A DNA stretch of 64,000 nucleotides from Chryseobacterium sp. IHB B 17019 (GCF_001456155.1 NZ_CP013293.1:186001-250000); one strand, 5' to 3'; positions 15,589-25,834 are shown, counted from the first letter of the stretch. Numbers and translations are program-made. The notes: a model not told the origin generated them from the letters alone.

Positions 15589-17442
15589 ATGTGCGGAATT
15601 GTTGGATATACAGGTTTTCAAGACGCCTACAATATAGTAATTAATGGTCTTAGAAGACTGGAATACAGAGGGTACGACAGTGCCGGAATTGTTCTGGAAA
15701 GTATTAACAATAAATTTGAGGTTGAAAAAACAAAAGGGAAAGTTGATGATCTTGTTAACATCTCAAATCAGTTAAAAGGAACAGCTAAAATCGGGATGGG
15801 ACACACTCGTTGGGCAACTCATGGGGTTCCGAGCGACAGAAATTCTCACCCGCATTTATCAAATAATGATAAAATAGCACTTGTTCACAACGGTATTATC
15901 GAAAATTATGATACCATTAAAACAATGCTTACTGAAAAAGGATTTACTTTCAAATCCGAAACTGATACGGAAGTACTGGTAAATCTTGTCCAGTATTTTA
16001 TGGATGCTAATGCAGAGACGGATTTCCCGACTGCTGTAAGATATGCTCTTAACGAAGTGTACGGTGCTTACGCCATTACGGTGATGCACGAAGATTATCC
16101 GGGGGTATTGGTGGTAGGAAGATTAGGTTCTCCTTTGGCAATCGGGATTGGTGATAAAGAATACTTCATTGCATCTGATGCTTCTCCTTTTGTAGAGTTT
16201 ACAAAAGAAGCTATTTATCTTGAAGAAGGACACATGGCTACCATTTCACTGGAAGGTGGAGTTGACATCAGAACAATTAATGATAACTCTAAAATCGAGC
16301 CTGAAATTCAGGAACTAAAGCTGAGTCTGGAGCAGATCGAGAAAGGTGGTTACGAGCATTTTATGCTTAAAGAAATTTTTGAACAGCCAAAATCTGTTCA
16401 TGACACTATGAGAGGTAGGCTTCTTGTTGAGGAAGGAGTTATAAAAATGGCAGGAATCTGGGATCATATTGAGAAATTTAAGAATGCGAACAGAATCATC
16501 ATCATTGCTTGTGGAACTTCGTGGCATGCAGGATTAATCGGTGAATATCTTATTGAAGAATATGCAAGAATTCCGGTTGAAGTAGAATATGCATCAGAAT
16601 TCCGATACAGAAACCCGATTATCACAGACAAAGATGTAGTTATCGCAATTTCCCAGTCCGGAGAAACGGCTGATACAATGGCTGCGTTAAAATTAGCTAA
16701 AGAAAAAGGAGCATTTATATATGGTATTTGTAATGTAGTAGATTCTTCTATTGCGAGAATTACGGATGCAGGTTCATATACCCATGCAGGTCCGGAAATC
16801 GGGGTGGCTTCTACAAAAGCTTTCACTGCACAGCTTACTATTCTTACTTTAATTGCCTTTAAATTAGGTAAACATAACGGTAACTTAGGAAATGCAGATT
16901 TCATGCGTCTTATTGCTGAATTGGATGCTATTCCTAAAAGAATTGAAGATGTGTTAAGCTCTACACACGATTTAGTGCAAAATATTGCAAAAGATTTCGT
17001 AGGTGCTACAAATTTCCTATATTTAGGAAGAGGGTATAACTATCCTGCCGCATTGGAAGGTGCGTTGAAATTGAAAGAAATCTCTTATATTCATGCCGAA
17101 GGATACCCTGCTGCAGAAATGAAGCACGGCCCGATTGCATTAATTGATGAAAATATGCCGATCGTGATTATTGCTCCTAAAAAAGGGCATTATGATAAGA
17201 TTGTAAGCAACGTTCAGGAAATTAAAGCGAGAAAGGGGAAAATTATTGCTGTTGTAAATAAAGGAGACACTCAGGTAAGCGCGATGGCAGATTATGTGAT
17301 CGAAATTCCTGAGACGGCGGAATGTTTCTCGCCGATCGTTGCATCAGTGCCTTTACAGCTTTTAGCGTACTATATTGCTGTGTATAGAGGAGCTAATGTT
17401 GATCAGCCGAGAAACCTTGCGAAATCCGTAACTGTGGAATAA
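15589..17442 (+). CDS. glmS: Glutamine-fructose-6-phosphate aminotransferase (isomerizing)
   Basis: A 617-residue enzyme that makes glucosamine-6-phosphate from fructose-6-phosphate and glutamine, the entry step to peptidoglycan and LPS amino sugars. Residue 2 is the catalytic cysteine (MCGIVGYTG). GHTRWATHG and HNGIIENY belong to the glutaminase half. Two SIS domains follow, with SQSGETADTMAALK and STKAFTAQ, and the enzyme ends LAKSVTVE. Complete and of normal length. No glmS ribozyme-like leader is evident in the 36 bases upstream. Confidence 0.97.
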   Translation: MCGIVGYTGFQDAYNIVINGLRRLEYRGYDSAGIVLESINNKFEVEKTKGKVDDLVNISNQLKGTAKIGMGHTRWATHGVPSDRNSHPHLSNNDKIALVHNGIIENYDTIKTMLTEKGFTFKSETDTEVLVNLVQYFMDANAETDFPTAVRYALNEVYGAYAITVMHEDYPGVLVVGRLGSPLAIGIGDKEYFIASDASPFVEFTKEAIYLEEGHMATISLEGGVDIRTINDNSKIEPEIQELKLSLEQIEKGGYEHFMLKEIFEQPKSVHDTMRGRLLVEEGVIKMAGIWDHIEKFKNANRIIIIACGTSWHAGLIGEYLIEEYARIPVEVEYASEFRYRNPIITDKDVVIAISQSGETADTMAALKLAKEKGAFIYGICNVVDSSIARITDAGSYTHAGPEIGVASTKAFTAQLTILTLIAFKLGKHNGNLGNADFMRLIAELDAIPKRIEDVLSSTHDLVQNIAKDFVGATNFLYLGRGYNYPAALEGALKLKEISYIHAEGYPAAEMKHGPIALIDENMPIVIIAPKKGHYDKIVSNVQEIKARKGKIIAVVNKGDTQVSAMADYVIEIPETAECFSPIVASVPLQLLAYYIAVYRGANVDQPRNLAKSVTVE

Positions 17443-17550
17443 AAATTTGTTGTAAATAAAATAAATTTAGATTTCTTCCGTTATTTCAAAAAAAATCTTA
17501 AAAGTTTCTTAAAAAAATTATATATTTACGGCTTAATTATAAAAATTAAC

Positions 17551-18969
17551 ATGAAAAGGATATTTCTTTTATTATTGTCTGCGTCAGTAGCGTCGGTATC
17601 TTGTTCAGGTGGTGGTACTTCTTCTGTGGGGAAACCAGGAACAAAAGGAGAGTTGATACCAAGAGAAAAAACAAAATCATTTGTAGCGGAAAGACCATAC
17701 GGAATGGTTGCCATTCCTGCAGGATCGTTTGTTGCTGGTCTGGCTGATCAGGATCCTACAAACAGCCCTGAAAAAGCAGGTTTGAAAACTGTTACTGTTT
17801 CTGCTTTCTTCATGGATGAAGCAGAAACTACTAATGCAGAATACAGAGTATTCATTAATTATGTAAGAGATTCTATCGCTAGAACTTTACTTGCTGAAGC
17901 TGCTGGAGAAGGTGGTGAAGGTAAAGGAAAAGGAACAGCTATCGGAGATTATGCTTACCTTGCTCAAAAAGAAGAAAATTTAACACCTTATCAGGAATAT
18001 TTGGAAGGACAGGGAGGAAGAGAAGATGACAGCTTTGATCCAACTAAAAAATTAGACTGGAAAGTTCCATTGCATTGGAATACAACTAAATATCCGGATG
18101 TAGAATACGCCGAAGTTTTAGAATCAATGTATTTACCGGCTTCTTCCAGAATTGCTAATGAAAGAATTCTTGACGTTAGTAAACTGAAATATACTTACAG
18201 ATGGGGAGATATGGATGCTGCTTTAGCTGATAAAGAAAGAGGAGTAAACTACCTTAGAAGTGAAAGCATCGCAATCTATCCTGATACAACTGTTTGGGTA
18301 AAAGATTTCCACTTTGCATACAACGAGCCTTTGTTTGAACAGTATTTCTGGCACAAAGCTTACAAGGAATATCCTGTAGTTGGGGTGACTTGGGATCAGG
18401 CAAGAGCTTACTGTAACTTCAGATCTAAATTAAAATCTGATTACAATGAAAGCTTAAAAAGAAGAAAACAAAGACCATTGATCTTCAGACTTCCTACGGA
18501 AATCGAATGGGAATATGCTGCAAGAGGTGGAATGGAAAATGCTACTTATCCTTGGGGAGGTCCTTATTTAATGGATGACAGAGGTTGCTACCTGGCAAAC
18601 TTCAAACCTAAGAGAGGTAACTATATGGAAGACGATAAGAAAGGTACTTATACATATACAGCTCCAGTAAAGAAATTTAAGAAAAATGGGTTTGGGTTAT
18701 TTGACATGGCTGGAAACGTTTCTGAATGGACAGAATCTGGATATAACAATTCTACTTACGGATTTGCATCTACACTAAATCCTACTATTAAAGATAAAAC
18801 GGATTCAAGAAAATCTGTAAGAGGTGGTTCTTGGAAAGATGTTGGATATATGCTAATGACTGGTGCAAGAGATTGGGAAAGAAAAGATTCAGCGAGAAGC
18901 TATATCGGATTTAGAACTGTACAGGATATCCCTGAAGCTGCTGTTAAACCAAGAAGAGTTAACAGATAA
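17551..18969 (+). CDS. gldK: Gliding motility / T9SS lipoprotein GldK
   Basis: A 472-residue outer-membrane-associated lipoprotein of the type IX secretion system, homologous to PorK, which forms the periplasmic ring with GldN. The leader ends SVASVSC (cysteine at residue 19). The body is a formylglycine-generating-enzyme-like fold, seen in RLPTEIEWEYAARGG, FGLFDMAGNVSEWT and VRGGSWKD, here structural rather than catalytic. It heads gldK-gldL-gldM-gldN and is separated from glmS by 108 bases, with a weak TATATTTA box at about 17519. Confidence 0.95.
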   Translation: MKRIFLLLLSASVASVSCSGGGTSSVGKPGTKGELIPREKTKSFVAERPYGMVAIPAGSFVAGLADQDPTNSPEKAGLKTVTVSAFFMDEAETTNAEYRVFINYVRDSIARTLLAEAAGEGGEGKGKGTAIGDYAYLAQKEENLTPYQEYLEGQGGREDDSFDPTKKLDWKVPLHWNTTKYPDVEYAEVLESMYLPASSRIANERILDVSKLKYTYRWGDMDAALADKERGVNYLRSESIAIYPDTTVWVKDFHFAYNEPLFEQYFWHKAYKEYPVVGVTWDQARAYCNFRSKLKSDYNESLKRRKQRPLIFRLPTEIEWEYAARGGMENATYPWGGPYLMDDRGCYLANFKPKRGNYMEDDKKGTYTYTAPVKKFKKNGFGLFDMAGNVSEWTESGYNNSTYGFASTLNPTIKDKTDSRKSVRGGSWKDVGYMLMTGARDWERKDSARSYIGFRTVQDIPEAAVKPRRVNR

Positions 18970-19027
18970 TTCTATAAACCATTATTTTTCAATAACAATT
19001 TTATTTAACATTAAAAAACTGACTTAT

Positions 19028-19717
19028 ATGTTTAAGACTAAAGATGCTTGGATGAATTTCTTTTATTCATTCGGTGCTGCAATTGTAATTCTTGGAGCTT
19101 GGCTTAAAATTACTCACATTACTCTGGGACCTATTAATGGTAACATGGCTCTTACAGTGGGACTTATCACAGAAGCGATCATCTTCATCATCTTCGCTTT
19201 CGACCCACCAAAATCTGAAGAGTCTTATGCTTGGGAAAATGTATATCCTGAATTATTAGATAAACATGCAAACCCAAATCCTCTACATTCAAATGTGGCT
19301 AAAAGCAATGCCGCTCAATTTGCTGAATTAGAAAACTCTCTTTCAACTAAATTGGACAAAATGCTTCAGGATGCAAAATTAGACGTTCAATTATTCGAAA
19401 GATTAAGAACTGGTATCGACAAATTCTCTAGTTCAGTTGATCAGATCAACCAAACTGTTGACGTTTCAGCTTCTACTCATAAATATAACGAGCAATTGAA
19501 TAAAGCTGCTCAACACATGGAAAGCATGAATGCTTTATATGCAATGCAGTTGGAAAGCGGTAAGAGACAATCAGAATTTGCTAATAAATATGTAGCAGAT
19601 ATGCAAAAATCTGCTGAGCAATCAGAAAAATTCAATCAGGAACTACAAGGTTTAACTTCAAACTTAAACAATTTAAACAGAGTTTACGGTGGTATGTTAA
19701 CTGCCATGAAGTCTTAA
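19028..19717 (+). CDS. gldL: T9SS inner-membrane motor protein GldL
   Basis: A 229-residue cytoplasmic-membrane protein that with GldM forms the proton-driven motor of the type IX system. The start chosen is the ATG at 19028 (MFKTKDAWMNFFYS), because a longer frame from 18863 would overlap gldK by over 100 bases and add unrelated residues. Two membrane helices lie at about residues 10-28 and 36-55, with a conserved glutamate in the second (TEAIIFIIFAF). A cytoplasmic domain rich in coiled coil follows. Confidence 0.95.
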   Translation: MFKTKDAWMNFFYSFGAAIVILGAWLKITHITLGPINGNMALTVGLITEAIIFIIFAFDPPKSEESYAWENVYPELLDKHANPNPLHSNVAKSNAAQFAELENSLSTKLDKMLQDAKLDVQLFERLRTGIDKFSSSVDQINQTVDVSASTHKYNEQLNKAAQHMESMNALYAMQLESGKRQSEFANKYVADMQKSAEQSEKFNQELQGLTSNLNNLNRVYGGMLTAMKS

Positions 19718-19770
19718 TTTCCAAACCATTTCTAAATTTAACTACTTAATCAAAAAACAAGAAAAAGAGA

Positions 19771-21363
19771 ATGGCACAAGGAAAACAGACACCTCGTCAG
19801 AAAATGATCAACCTGATGTATTTGGTGTTCATCGCTATGATGGCCCTAAATATTGATGCAGAAATCATCAGATCATATTATGACTCTACAAAGGCTCTTA
19901 ACGAAACTAGATCTTTAACTGAGAAGAAAAACGAAAAGATTTTCGAAAAGACTCTTGAAGCAAAAGCTCAGCAGGTACCAGATACTTATGCGCAGCCTTG
20001 GGAGCAATATAAAACTTTAAGAGATAAGATCAATTTGCTGGTAAGCGATGCGGAGAAAATTAAAGTTTTGCTAAAGAAAAAATCAGAGTTTCATGATAAA
20101 GATCCTAAAACAGGAAAAGATATCGATGTAAGTGAAAATTTCGCAGCATTGAATAATAATGAAGCTACTACAGAATATTTCTTTAGAGAAGGAGACGAAA
20201 ATACACCTTCAAAAGGAGCTACAGATCTGAAAGCGAGAATTGATGATGTAAGAAATTATATTAACACAACTTTTGGTAATAATCCTCAATTAAAAGACTT
20301 AGTAGAAAGAGCTAATAAATCTTTAATTGCTGAATATCCAAAAGGAAAATCTCCGAATGAGAAAACTTGGTTCCAAAACAAGTTCTATCACCAGCCATTA
20401 ATTGCTGCAATCTCAAATTTAGAGATTATCCAGAATGATGCGAGAAATGTACAATCTGATGCTTTGGCATTGATGTTACAGGAAAAAGTTGATGCAAGTA
20501 TCAAGTTCTCAAGCTATGAGGCAATCGTTTCTGCTCCGGTAGATGTAGTTGCCGGTAAGCCTGCTGAAGCTGTTATTATGTTAGGAAACTATTCTACAAG
20601 TAACAAGATTAACATCTCTGGTGTTAGCAGACAGGAAAACGGAAAAGGATATGCTTCCCTTAATACAGGTGCAATCGGAGCTCACACTTTAAGTGGAAAT
20701 ATTACATTAACAGATGCTTCTGGTAAAGCGCAAAGCTTCCCATTCACGCATACCTATAACGTAATTGCTGGTCCTCAGGAAGTAAAACTTCAAAAAGGAT
20801 TATTACTTTCTGCTGATAAGATGAATGTAATGTACAGAGGTCTTGATAACCCGGTTACAGGTTCTATCTTAGGTGCTGATAACTCTAAACTTTCATTATC
20901 TGCTCCAGGAGCGGTTGTGAAGAGTACAGGTCCAGGTAAATGGGATGTAAAACCAGGTGCAGGAAATATTCTGAAAATTACTTTATCAGGAACAGATCCT
21001 TATGGTAAGGCATTATCTCAGGTATTTGAGTACAGAATTAAAAATGTACCTCCGCCACAAGGTCAGATCAGAGGTAAGAATAGCTTGACAATGCCAGCTA
21101 CATCAGTTGAGAATCAACAGTTACAAGCTGTTATTCCAGACTTTGACTTCCCGGTATCATTTAACGTGACATCGTTCATGGTAAGAGTACCTGGTAGAGC
21201 TTCAATGCAGATTCAAGGTAATTCGTTAAATAATGCAGCAGGATTGTTCAAAAACTTAAGACCTGGAGACGGTGTTTACATATTTGAAATTAAAGCAACG
21301 GCTACTGGTTTAGGAGATCAAAGAATTGGAAATATCTCACCTGTATTAATTAATATCCAATAA
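19771..21363 (+). CDS. gldM: T9SS inner-membrane/periplasmic motor protein GldM
   Basis: A 530-residue partner of GldL. The N-terminus has the typical MAQGKQTPRQKMINLMYLVF, with one membrane helix at about residues 13-32 that contains the ALNIDAE segment. The rest is periplasmic: a long helical first domain (about 35-225) followed by beta-rich domains that reach the GldKN ring. It ends without an outer-membrane anchor, as expected. Spaced 53 bases from gldL and 16 bases from gldN. Confidence 0.95.
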   Translation: MAQGKQTPRQKMINLMYLVFIAMMALNIDAEIIRSYYDSTKALNETRSLTEKKNEKIFEKTLEAKAQQVPDTYAQPWEQYKTLRDKINLLVSDAEKIKVLLKKKSEFHDKDPKTGKDIDVSENFAALNNNEATTEYFFREGDENTPSKGATDLKARIDDVRNYINTTFGNNPQLKDLVERANKSLIAEYPKGKSPNEKTWFQNKFYHQPLIAAISNLEIIQNDARNVQSDALALMLQEKVDASIKFSSYEAIVSAPVDVVAGKPAEAVIMLGNYSTSNKINISGVSRQENGKGYASLNTGAIGAHTLSGNITLTDASGKAQSFPFTHTYNVIAGPQEVKLQKGLLLSADKMNVMYRGLDNPVTGSILGADNSKLSLSAPGAVVKSTGPGKWDVKPGAGNILKITLSGTDPYGKALSQVFEYRIKNVPPPQGQIRGKNSLTMPATSVENQQLQAVIPDFDFPVSFNVTSFMVRVPGRASMQIQGNSLNNAAGLFKNLRPGDGVYIFEIKATATGLGDQRIGNISPVLINIQ

Positions 21364-21379
21364 AACTAATTAGAATATT

Positions 21380-22318
21380 ATGAAAAAATATATTAGCAGT
21401 TTTTTAGTATTAGTTTCGGGATTCATGTTTTCCCAGACTATTCTGAATGCTTCTTCTCCGGAAGAATTCAGAAAAATGAGAGCTGAGAACAAAATGAAAG
21501 TAGGAGATACTGTTATTGACAAAAAAGTAAAACCTTTGGAATACGGATTTGTTGATGACAAGGATATCCTGAAAAGCATGTTTGTTTGGGAAGTTATTGA
21601 TATGAATGATAAGATCAATCAACCTTTCTATTATAACAATCCAGATGGACTATTATCTACAGAGACAAAATCTCTTTACAAGCTTTTACTTGATGGAGCT
21701 CTAAGCGGCGACATCAAAGAAGTTTATGACGATGAAAACTTTGTTACAAGACTTACTCCTCAACAGATCAAAGACAGATTGGTGAGTGTACGTGTTGATG
21801 ATGAAGCGGTAAATATCCTTAACAGTGGACGTCCGTTGACTGAGCAGGAGAAAAAAGAGCTTACTGATATTTATGAAACGACTACTGATAAAGTAAGAGT
21901 TCTTAAAGTATTCGGTATGTGGTTCATCGACAAAAGAGACGGAGCATTGAAGTACAGACCTCTTGGTATTGCTGCAATGGGTCCTGATCCACAGATGATC
22001 GGTAGAGTAGGTCCTGATGGGCAGCCTCTTGAAGGAGCTAATGATTTGATCGATCTTTTCTGGGTATATTATCCGAACGCGAGAGATATTTTAGCTAATA
22101 ACTACGTTTTCAATAGAAAGAATACGTCTGCAGATTTATCTTTCGATGATTTGATCAACGCTAGAAGATTCTCTTCAGTAATTTTCAAATCTTCAACAGG
22201 TTTAGGTGATGGAGTTATCAAAGATTACATCCCTAGAGATGCTGATGAGCAGCTTGAGGAGAGTGACAGAATCAAGTCACAAATCCTTGCAATGGAAAAT
22301 GATATGTGGAATTACTAA
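21380..22318 (+). CDS. gldN: T9SS ring protein GldN
   Basis: A 312-residue periplasmic protein (PorN homologue) that forms the ring with GldK beneath the outer membrane. A signal peptide at about residues 1-19 ends SGFMFSQ. The body contains LEYGFVDDKDILKSMFVWEVIDMNDKINQPFYY and RYPLG-type strands characteristic of the family. It is last in the gldKLMN run and is followed within 21 bases by a strong terminator. Confidence 0.94.
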   Translation: MKKYISSFLVLVSGFMFSQTILNASSPEEFRKMRAENKMKVGDTVIDKKVKPLEYGFVDDKDILKSMFVWEVIDMNDKINQPFYYNNPDGLLSTETKSLYKLLLDGALSGDIKEVYDDENFVTRLTPQQIKDRLVSVRVDDEAVNILNSGRPLTEQEKKELTDIYETTTDKVRVLKVFGMWFIDKRDGALKYRPLGIAAMGPDPQMIGRVGPDGQPLEGANDLIDLFWVYYPNARDILANNYVFNRKNTSADLSFDDLINARRFSSVIFKSSTGLGDGVIKDYIPRDADEQLEESDRIKSQILAMENDMWNY

Positions 22319-22338
22319 ATTTCACTTGATAGTTATAC

Positions 22339-22368
22339 AAAACCTGAGTATTTTTACTCAGGTTTTTT
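22339..22368 (+). terminator. Terminator of the gldKLMN operon
   Basis: AAAACCTGAGTA (22339-22350), loop TTTT, TACTCAGGTTTT (22355-22366), then T. It ends only 5 bases before the next start codon. Confidence 0.9.
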
Positions 22369-22372
22369 TATT

Positions 22373-23413
22373 ATGGAAAATGTAGATTATATCATTGTTG
22401 GTGACGGGTATGCAGGTTTGTTTTTCGCGCACCAGCTTATAAAAAATAACAAGTCTTTCGTTGTTTATTCGGAAGGAAAGAAGAGTGCGTCACAAGTTTC
22501 TGCGGGAATCATTAATCCTGTTGTCCTTAAAAAGTTTACAACTTTTTGGAAGGCCCAGGAGCAGATCGACTTTCTTATATCTTCTTTAAAAGAAATTGAA
22601 GCCTACACCGGTGAAAATTATTTCATAGAAGAACCGATTCACAGAATTTTCCATGATGAAAATGAACAGAAACTTTGGCTGAAAAAATCTCAAAATGATG
22701 AGCTAATTAATTTTTTAGATAAAAAATTCACTCATTTAAACACTGTAAAAAACGATTTTGATTCAGGAAAGGTCAATCAATCTGCCAGACTTAATGTAAG
22801 TGGATTTTTCATGGGTTTATTCGCTTTTTTAGAAAGTAAGAAGCAATTAATTAAGGATAAATTCGATTATTCTAAAATTAATACTACAAATTCTACTTAT
22901 AAGAATTTTAAATTTAAAAATATACTATTCTGTGAAGGTATGGGAGTAAAAAACAATCCCTATTTTTCAGATATTCCTGTAATCCCGAATAAAGGCCATC
23001 ACATTAAAGTAAAACTTTCTGAGCCTCTTTCTGAAAATATTACGATTAAAAAGAAGCACTTTTTGTTTCCGACAAATGGAGGGTTATATTTCTACGGCGG
23101 AACTTACGACCGGGAACAACTGCATAGCCATATTGATGATTCTGCTGTGGAACAACTGGTAAAAGGATTATCAGAATTTTATCCTTATGATTTTGAGGTC
23201 AATGAGGTGAACTTTGGCTTCAGACCAACAGTGAAAGACAGAAGACCGATCATTGGGAGACATCCGGAACATGAAAATTTGTATGTTTTCAATGGACTTG
23301 GTGCGCGAGGAATCCTGAATGGCTGCTATTTTTCCAAAAGCCTTTACGATTTTATTGAAGAAAATATTCCTTTGCATGAGGAGGTTTCTCTGGATAGGTT
23401 TAAAGAAAAGTAG
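22373..23413 (+). CDS. FAD-dependent oxidoreductase (DAO family)
   Basis: A 346-residue flavoprotein of the D-amino-acid-oxidase fold. The N-terminal dinucleotide-binding strand is DYIIVGDGYAGLFFAHQL. The C-terminal FAD-contact region reads GFRPTVKDRRPIIGRHPEHENLYVFNGLGARG, as in amine or amino-acid oxidases. The substrate cannot be read. The start codon lies immediately after the gldN terminator, so its expression depends on readthrough or on a promoter inside that spacer. Confidence 0.82.
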   Translation: MENVDYIIVGDGYAGLFFAHQLIKNNKSFVVYSEGKKSASQVSAGIINPVVLKKFTTFWKAQEQIDFLISSLKEIEAYTGENYFIEEPIHRIFHDENEQKLWLKKSQNDELINFLDKKFTHLNTVKNDFDSGKVNQSARLNVSGFFMGLFAFLESKKQLIKDKFDYSKINTTNSTYKNFKFKNILFCEGMGVKNNPYFSDIPVIPNKGHHIKVKLSEPLSENITIKKKHFLFPTNGGLYFYGGTYDREQLHSHIDDSAVEQLVKGLSEFYPYDFEVNEVNFGFRPTVKDRRPIIGRHPEHENLYVFNGLGARGILNGCYFSKSLYDFIEENIPLHEEVSLDRFKEK

Positions 23414-23592
23414 GCCGTAAAAGTTCCGGAAAGAGCGGGATGAATCTCTAGCCAAAAGCATTTACAAGCCTACTTTGAAATTACTTACAATAACAAACTA
23501 CATATAAACAACAGTTGTAAGTAATTTAAAAAATAATCGGATCAAAATATATTTGTCAAATGACAAGTATTCCTTTATTTTAATAAAAAGAA

Positions 23593-23858
23593 GTAGTGAG
23601 TAAGTTGTTGAATGTCACCCACTACCTCAACCTTATTATGAACATTTTTAATTTAAAAAAAGAGGAAGCAAATACTTAATATAAAACGGGATGAGTTTTT
23701 GTATTAAAATACCTGCTTTCCTACTTCCACTTCACTCTAATTAATTTTGTAAATTATTAATAATTAAAAAGCTATCTTTTATTTTAAATTGATTTTCATT
23801 ATTCTCTTGTTAAAAAAATAGTGGGCATTTTTGCCAACTGCCTTTAAACCCACTATTT
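23593..23858 (-). repeat. Hairpin repeat cluster B (three units) downstream of the TPR-LuxR gene
   Basis: The only structure in the 705-base gap between the FAD gene and the TPR regulator. Three hairpins: 23593-23625 (GTAGTG/CACTAC arms), 23664-23728 (GGAAGCAAATA left arm, imperfect, outer GGAAG/CTTCC) and 23816-23858 (AAATAGTGGG and its complement). On the minus strand each is followed by a T-rich run. They resemble cluster A in the AGGAAGCAAATA arm, in a GGGATGA loop word shared with 26258-26324, and in CAC-rich flanks running into TAATTAAT-like sequence. Confidence 0.5.
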
Positions 23859-24065
23859 AAAAAAAAATCCTTACTAGGGAACAAATTTGTGTTTTAAATA
23901 CTAACTTGAGAATGTTGAGGCAAATGTATAATGAATTTTAGATAAATTCATTACTGCAATACTACTTCGAGTTTTTAATGTATTGAATTTTAGGTATTTA
24001 TGATTTGTTTTGCAGTAAAATTGAAGTGTATCAAAAAAGTAAATTTTTAGACTTATCATAAAAAA

Positions 24066-24090
24066 ATCCTTTAAAAAAAATTTAAAGGAT
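24066..24090 (-). terminator. Terminator of the TPR-LuxR regulator gene
   Basis: ATCCTTTAAA and its complement around five A; on the minus strand a TTTTTT run follows. It lies 29 bases after the stop codon. Confidence 0.7.
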
Positions 24091-24118
24091 ATAATAATCT
24101 ATTTTTTAAGGTGAAAAA

Positions 24119-25537
24119 TTAAAGTTCCATCATCCATTTGTTAAGGTCAACATCCGAAGGAAGCTCTAATTTTTTTCTTAATCTGTACTTTCTGGATTCT
24201 ATGGTACGGATAGAAATATTTTTATATTGAGCAATGGTTTTTGTTGAAAGATTTAATCGAAGAAAAGCTGAAAACCTAATATCATTAGCGGTAAGATGTG
24301 GATAGGTGCTGGTAAGTTTTTCGTAAAACTCAGGATAAACTTCTTTAAAACGGGTAAGAAAAAAGGGATCATTTGTACTGGCGAGCTTAGATAATTCGTC
24401 AAAAGCTACATTAAGTTTACTTTTAAGCTCATCTGTTTCGTGAAGGGTTTCGATGATGATTTCTTCGGTTTCCTTTTGTTTTTTAATATATTTTCTTGTT
24501 AGAACTACCAATATGGCAGCCGAAACTAAAAGAATAATTCCAATAATAACGTATGCCTGGGTTCTTTCTTTCTTTTCCTTTTTTGTTTCCTTGCTTATGA
24601 TTTTATCTACGGGAATCCTAAGTGCTTCTCTTTCAGATTCATCGATACTGTCTTTAGAATCTGAATATTTTTCCAGGAACTCATTTTTCTTAACATCATC
24701 ATTCATCAGTTTGTAGGTGTCAGAAATAGCTTTATAAGTATTTGTGATATCATTTTTTCTGGAAAGCTGCTGCGAAAGAGCGAGGGATTGAAAGTAATAT
24801 TCCAGTGCTTTTTCGTATTCTTTTTTTTCTAAATACAGTTTTCCGAAAGCTAACAATGTCATGGATTTCTGATAAGGGCTGTAATCTCCGGAGATTTTTA
24901 TGGCTTTGTTTAAATAATTTTCCGCAGAATCCAATTCCTTATTTTTCAGAAATTTTTCTGCAATATGAACGTAGGTCAAAGGTTGCGCAGTAAGTTCGAG
25001 CCGTTTTTTAAACACCGCATTCACGGAATCTACCACATGCAGTTCCTCAAAATTTTGAAGTTTCCAGGTGTAATGATAGTAAAGAAGCTTTTCTCTTTGG
25101 CTTTTATTTTTGATTTTTTGAGAATAGAAAATTGATTTATTAAGGTTCTCTGTTGATTGATTGATCAGTCCCAGAGACGCATAATTTCTGCCGTATTCAC
25201 CATAAAGTTTGGCTATCAGGAACGGATTTTTTGTTTTTTCCAGCTGATCTTCAGCAATTTCCAAATGGTTGAGACTTTCCTTATATTTATGAAGATACCA
25301 AAGCAGGCCGCCCAGATTGATGTGTGCAGCAATGGAAATTTCAATATTATTTTTTTTACCATTTCCCTTTATCGCGTCCTTATTCAGGCTGATGCTTTTC
25401 AGGATATTGCCTTCTGTCCGATATTTTTCCGTGATACTGTCCAGTTCATTTATAGTATAAGTCTGTGCAGATAAAGGTAAAATCAAAAATAAAAATAATA
25501 CATAAAATGCTTTTTTGAAATAACAATTTAGGAACAT
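24119..25537 (-). CDS. Membrane-anchored TPR protein with C-terminal LuxR-type HTH
   Basis: A 472-residue regulator of a layout common in Flavobacteriia. It has a signal or anchor segment at residues 1-24 and tetratricopeptide repeats over about 45-310, for example YFQSLALSQQLSRKNDITNTYKAISDTYKL. A membrane helix follows at about 327-347 (YVIIGIILLVSAAILVVLT), then a cytoplasmic coiled coil and a DNA-binding end, ITANDIRF-like with NISIRTIESRKYRLRKKLEL. It probably senses an envelope state through the TPRs and binds DNA from the membrane. The 27938 gene is a paralogue. Its TAATTTTG box 19 bases upstream shows it does not depend on the hairpin array for transcription. Confidence 0.82.
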   Translation of the reverse strand: MFLNCYFKKAFYVLFLFLILPLSAQTYTINELDSITEKYRTEGNILKSISLNKDAIKGNGKKNNIEISIAAHINLGGLLWYLHKYKESLNHLEIAEDQLEKTKNPFLIAKLYGEYGRNYASLGLINQSTENLNKSIFYSQKIKNKSQREKLLYYHYTWKLQNFEELHVVDSVNAVFKKRLELTAQPLTYVHIAEKFLKNKELDSAENYLNKAIKISGDYSPYQKSMTLLAFGKLYLEKKEYEKALEYYFQSLALSQQLSRKNDITNTYKAISDTYKLMNDDVKKNEFLEKYSDSKDSIDESEREALRIPVDKIISKETKKEKKERTQAYVIIGIILLVSAAILVVLTRKYIKKQKETEEIIIETLHETDELKSKLNVAFDELSKLASTNDPFFLTRFKEVYPEFYEKLTSTYPHLTANDIRFSAFLRLNLSTKTIAQYKNISIRTIESRKYRLRKKLELPSDVDLNKWMMEL

Positions 25538-25555
25538 AATTCATGTTTTATCCTA

Positions 25556-25563
25556 CAAAATTA
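25556..25563 (-). promoter_or_regulatory. -7 promoter box of the TPR-LuxR gene
   Basis: The minus strand reads TAATTTTG, matching TAnnTTTG, 19 bases before the ATG at 25537. Confidence 0.45.
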
Positions 25564-25834
25564 AATTATATCAATATTATTAAGTTGATTTTAATATATT
25601 AATATTGCTATTATGGATTTATTCTTAATACAAACTATGGTTGTTGGTTATATTAAATAGTTGGATATTAATCATTTAGGCATAATTCGCTTCTCGTCAT
25701 TTATTTTGTGGTACCTCTTTTTTCTTTTAGGTTTTATATTTTACATAAAATTAAACAATAAAGAGTGAATTTTATATAATAATATCAAAAGAATATTCAA
25801 AATAGTTTAAAATAAATAGTTTCTTATACTTAAA

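Noticed and set aside
18863-19027. An upstream in-frame start would extend GldL by 55 residues.
   Set aside because: The extension overlaps gldK by more than 100 bases and the added residues look unlike GldL, whose family begins MFKTKDAWM.
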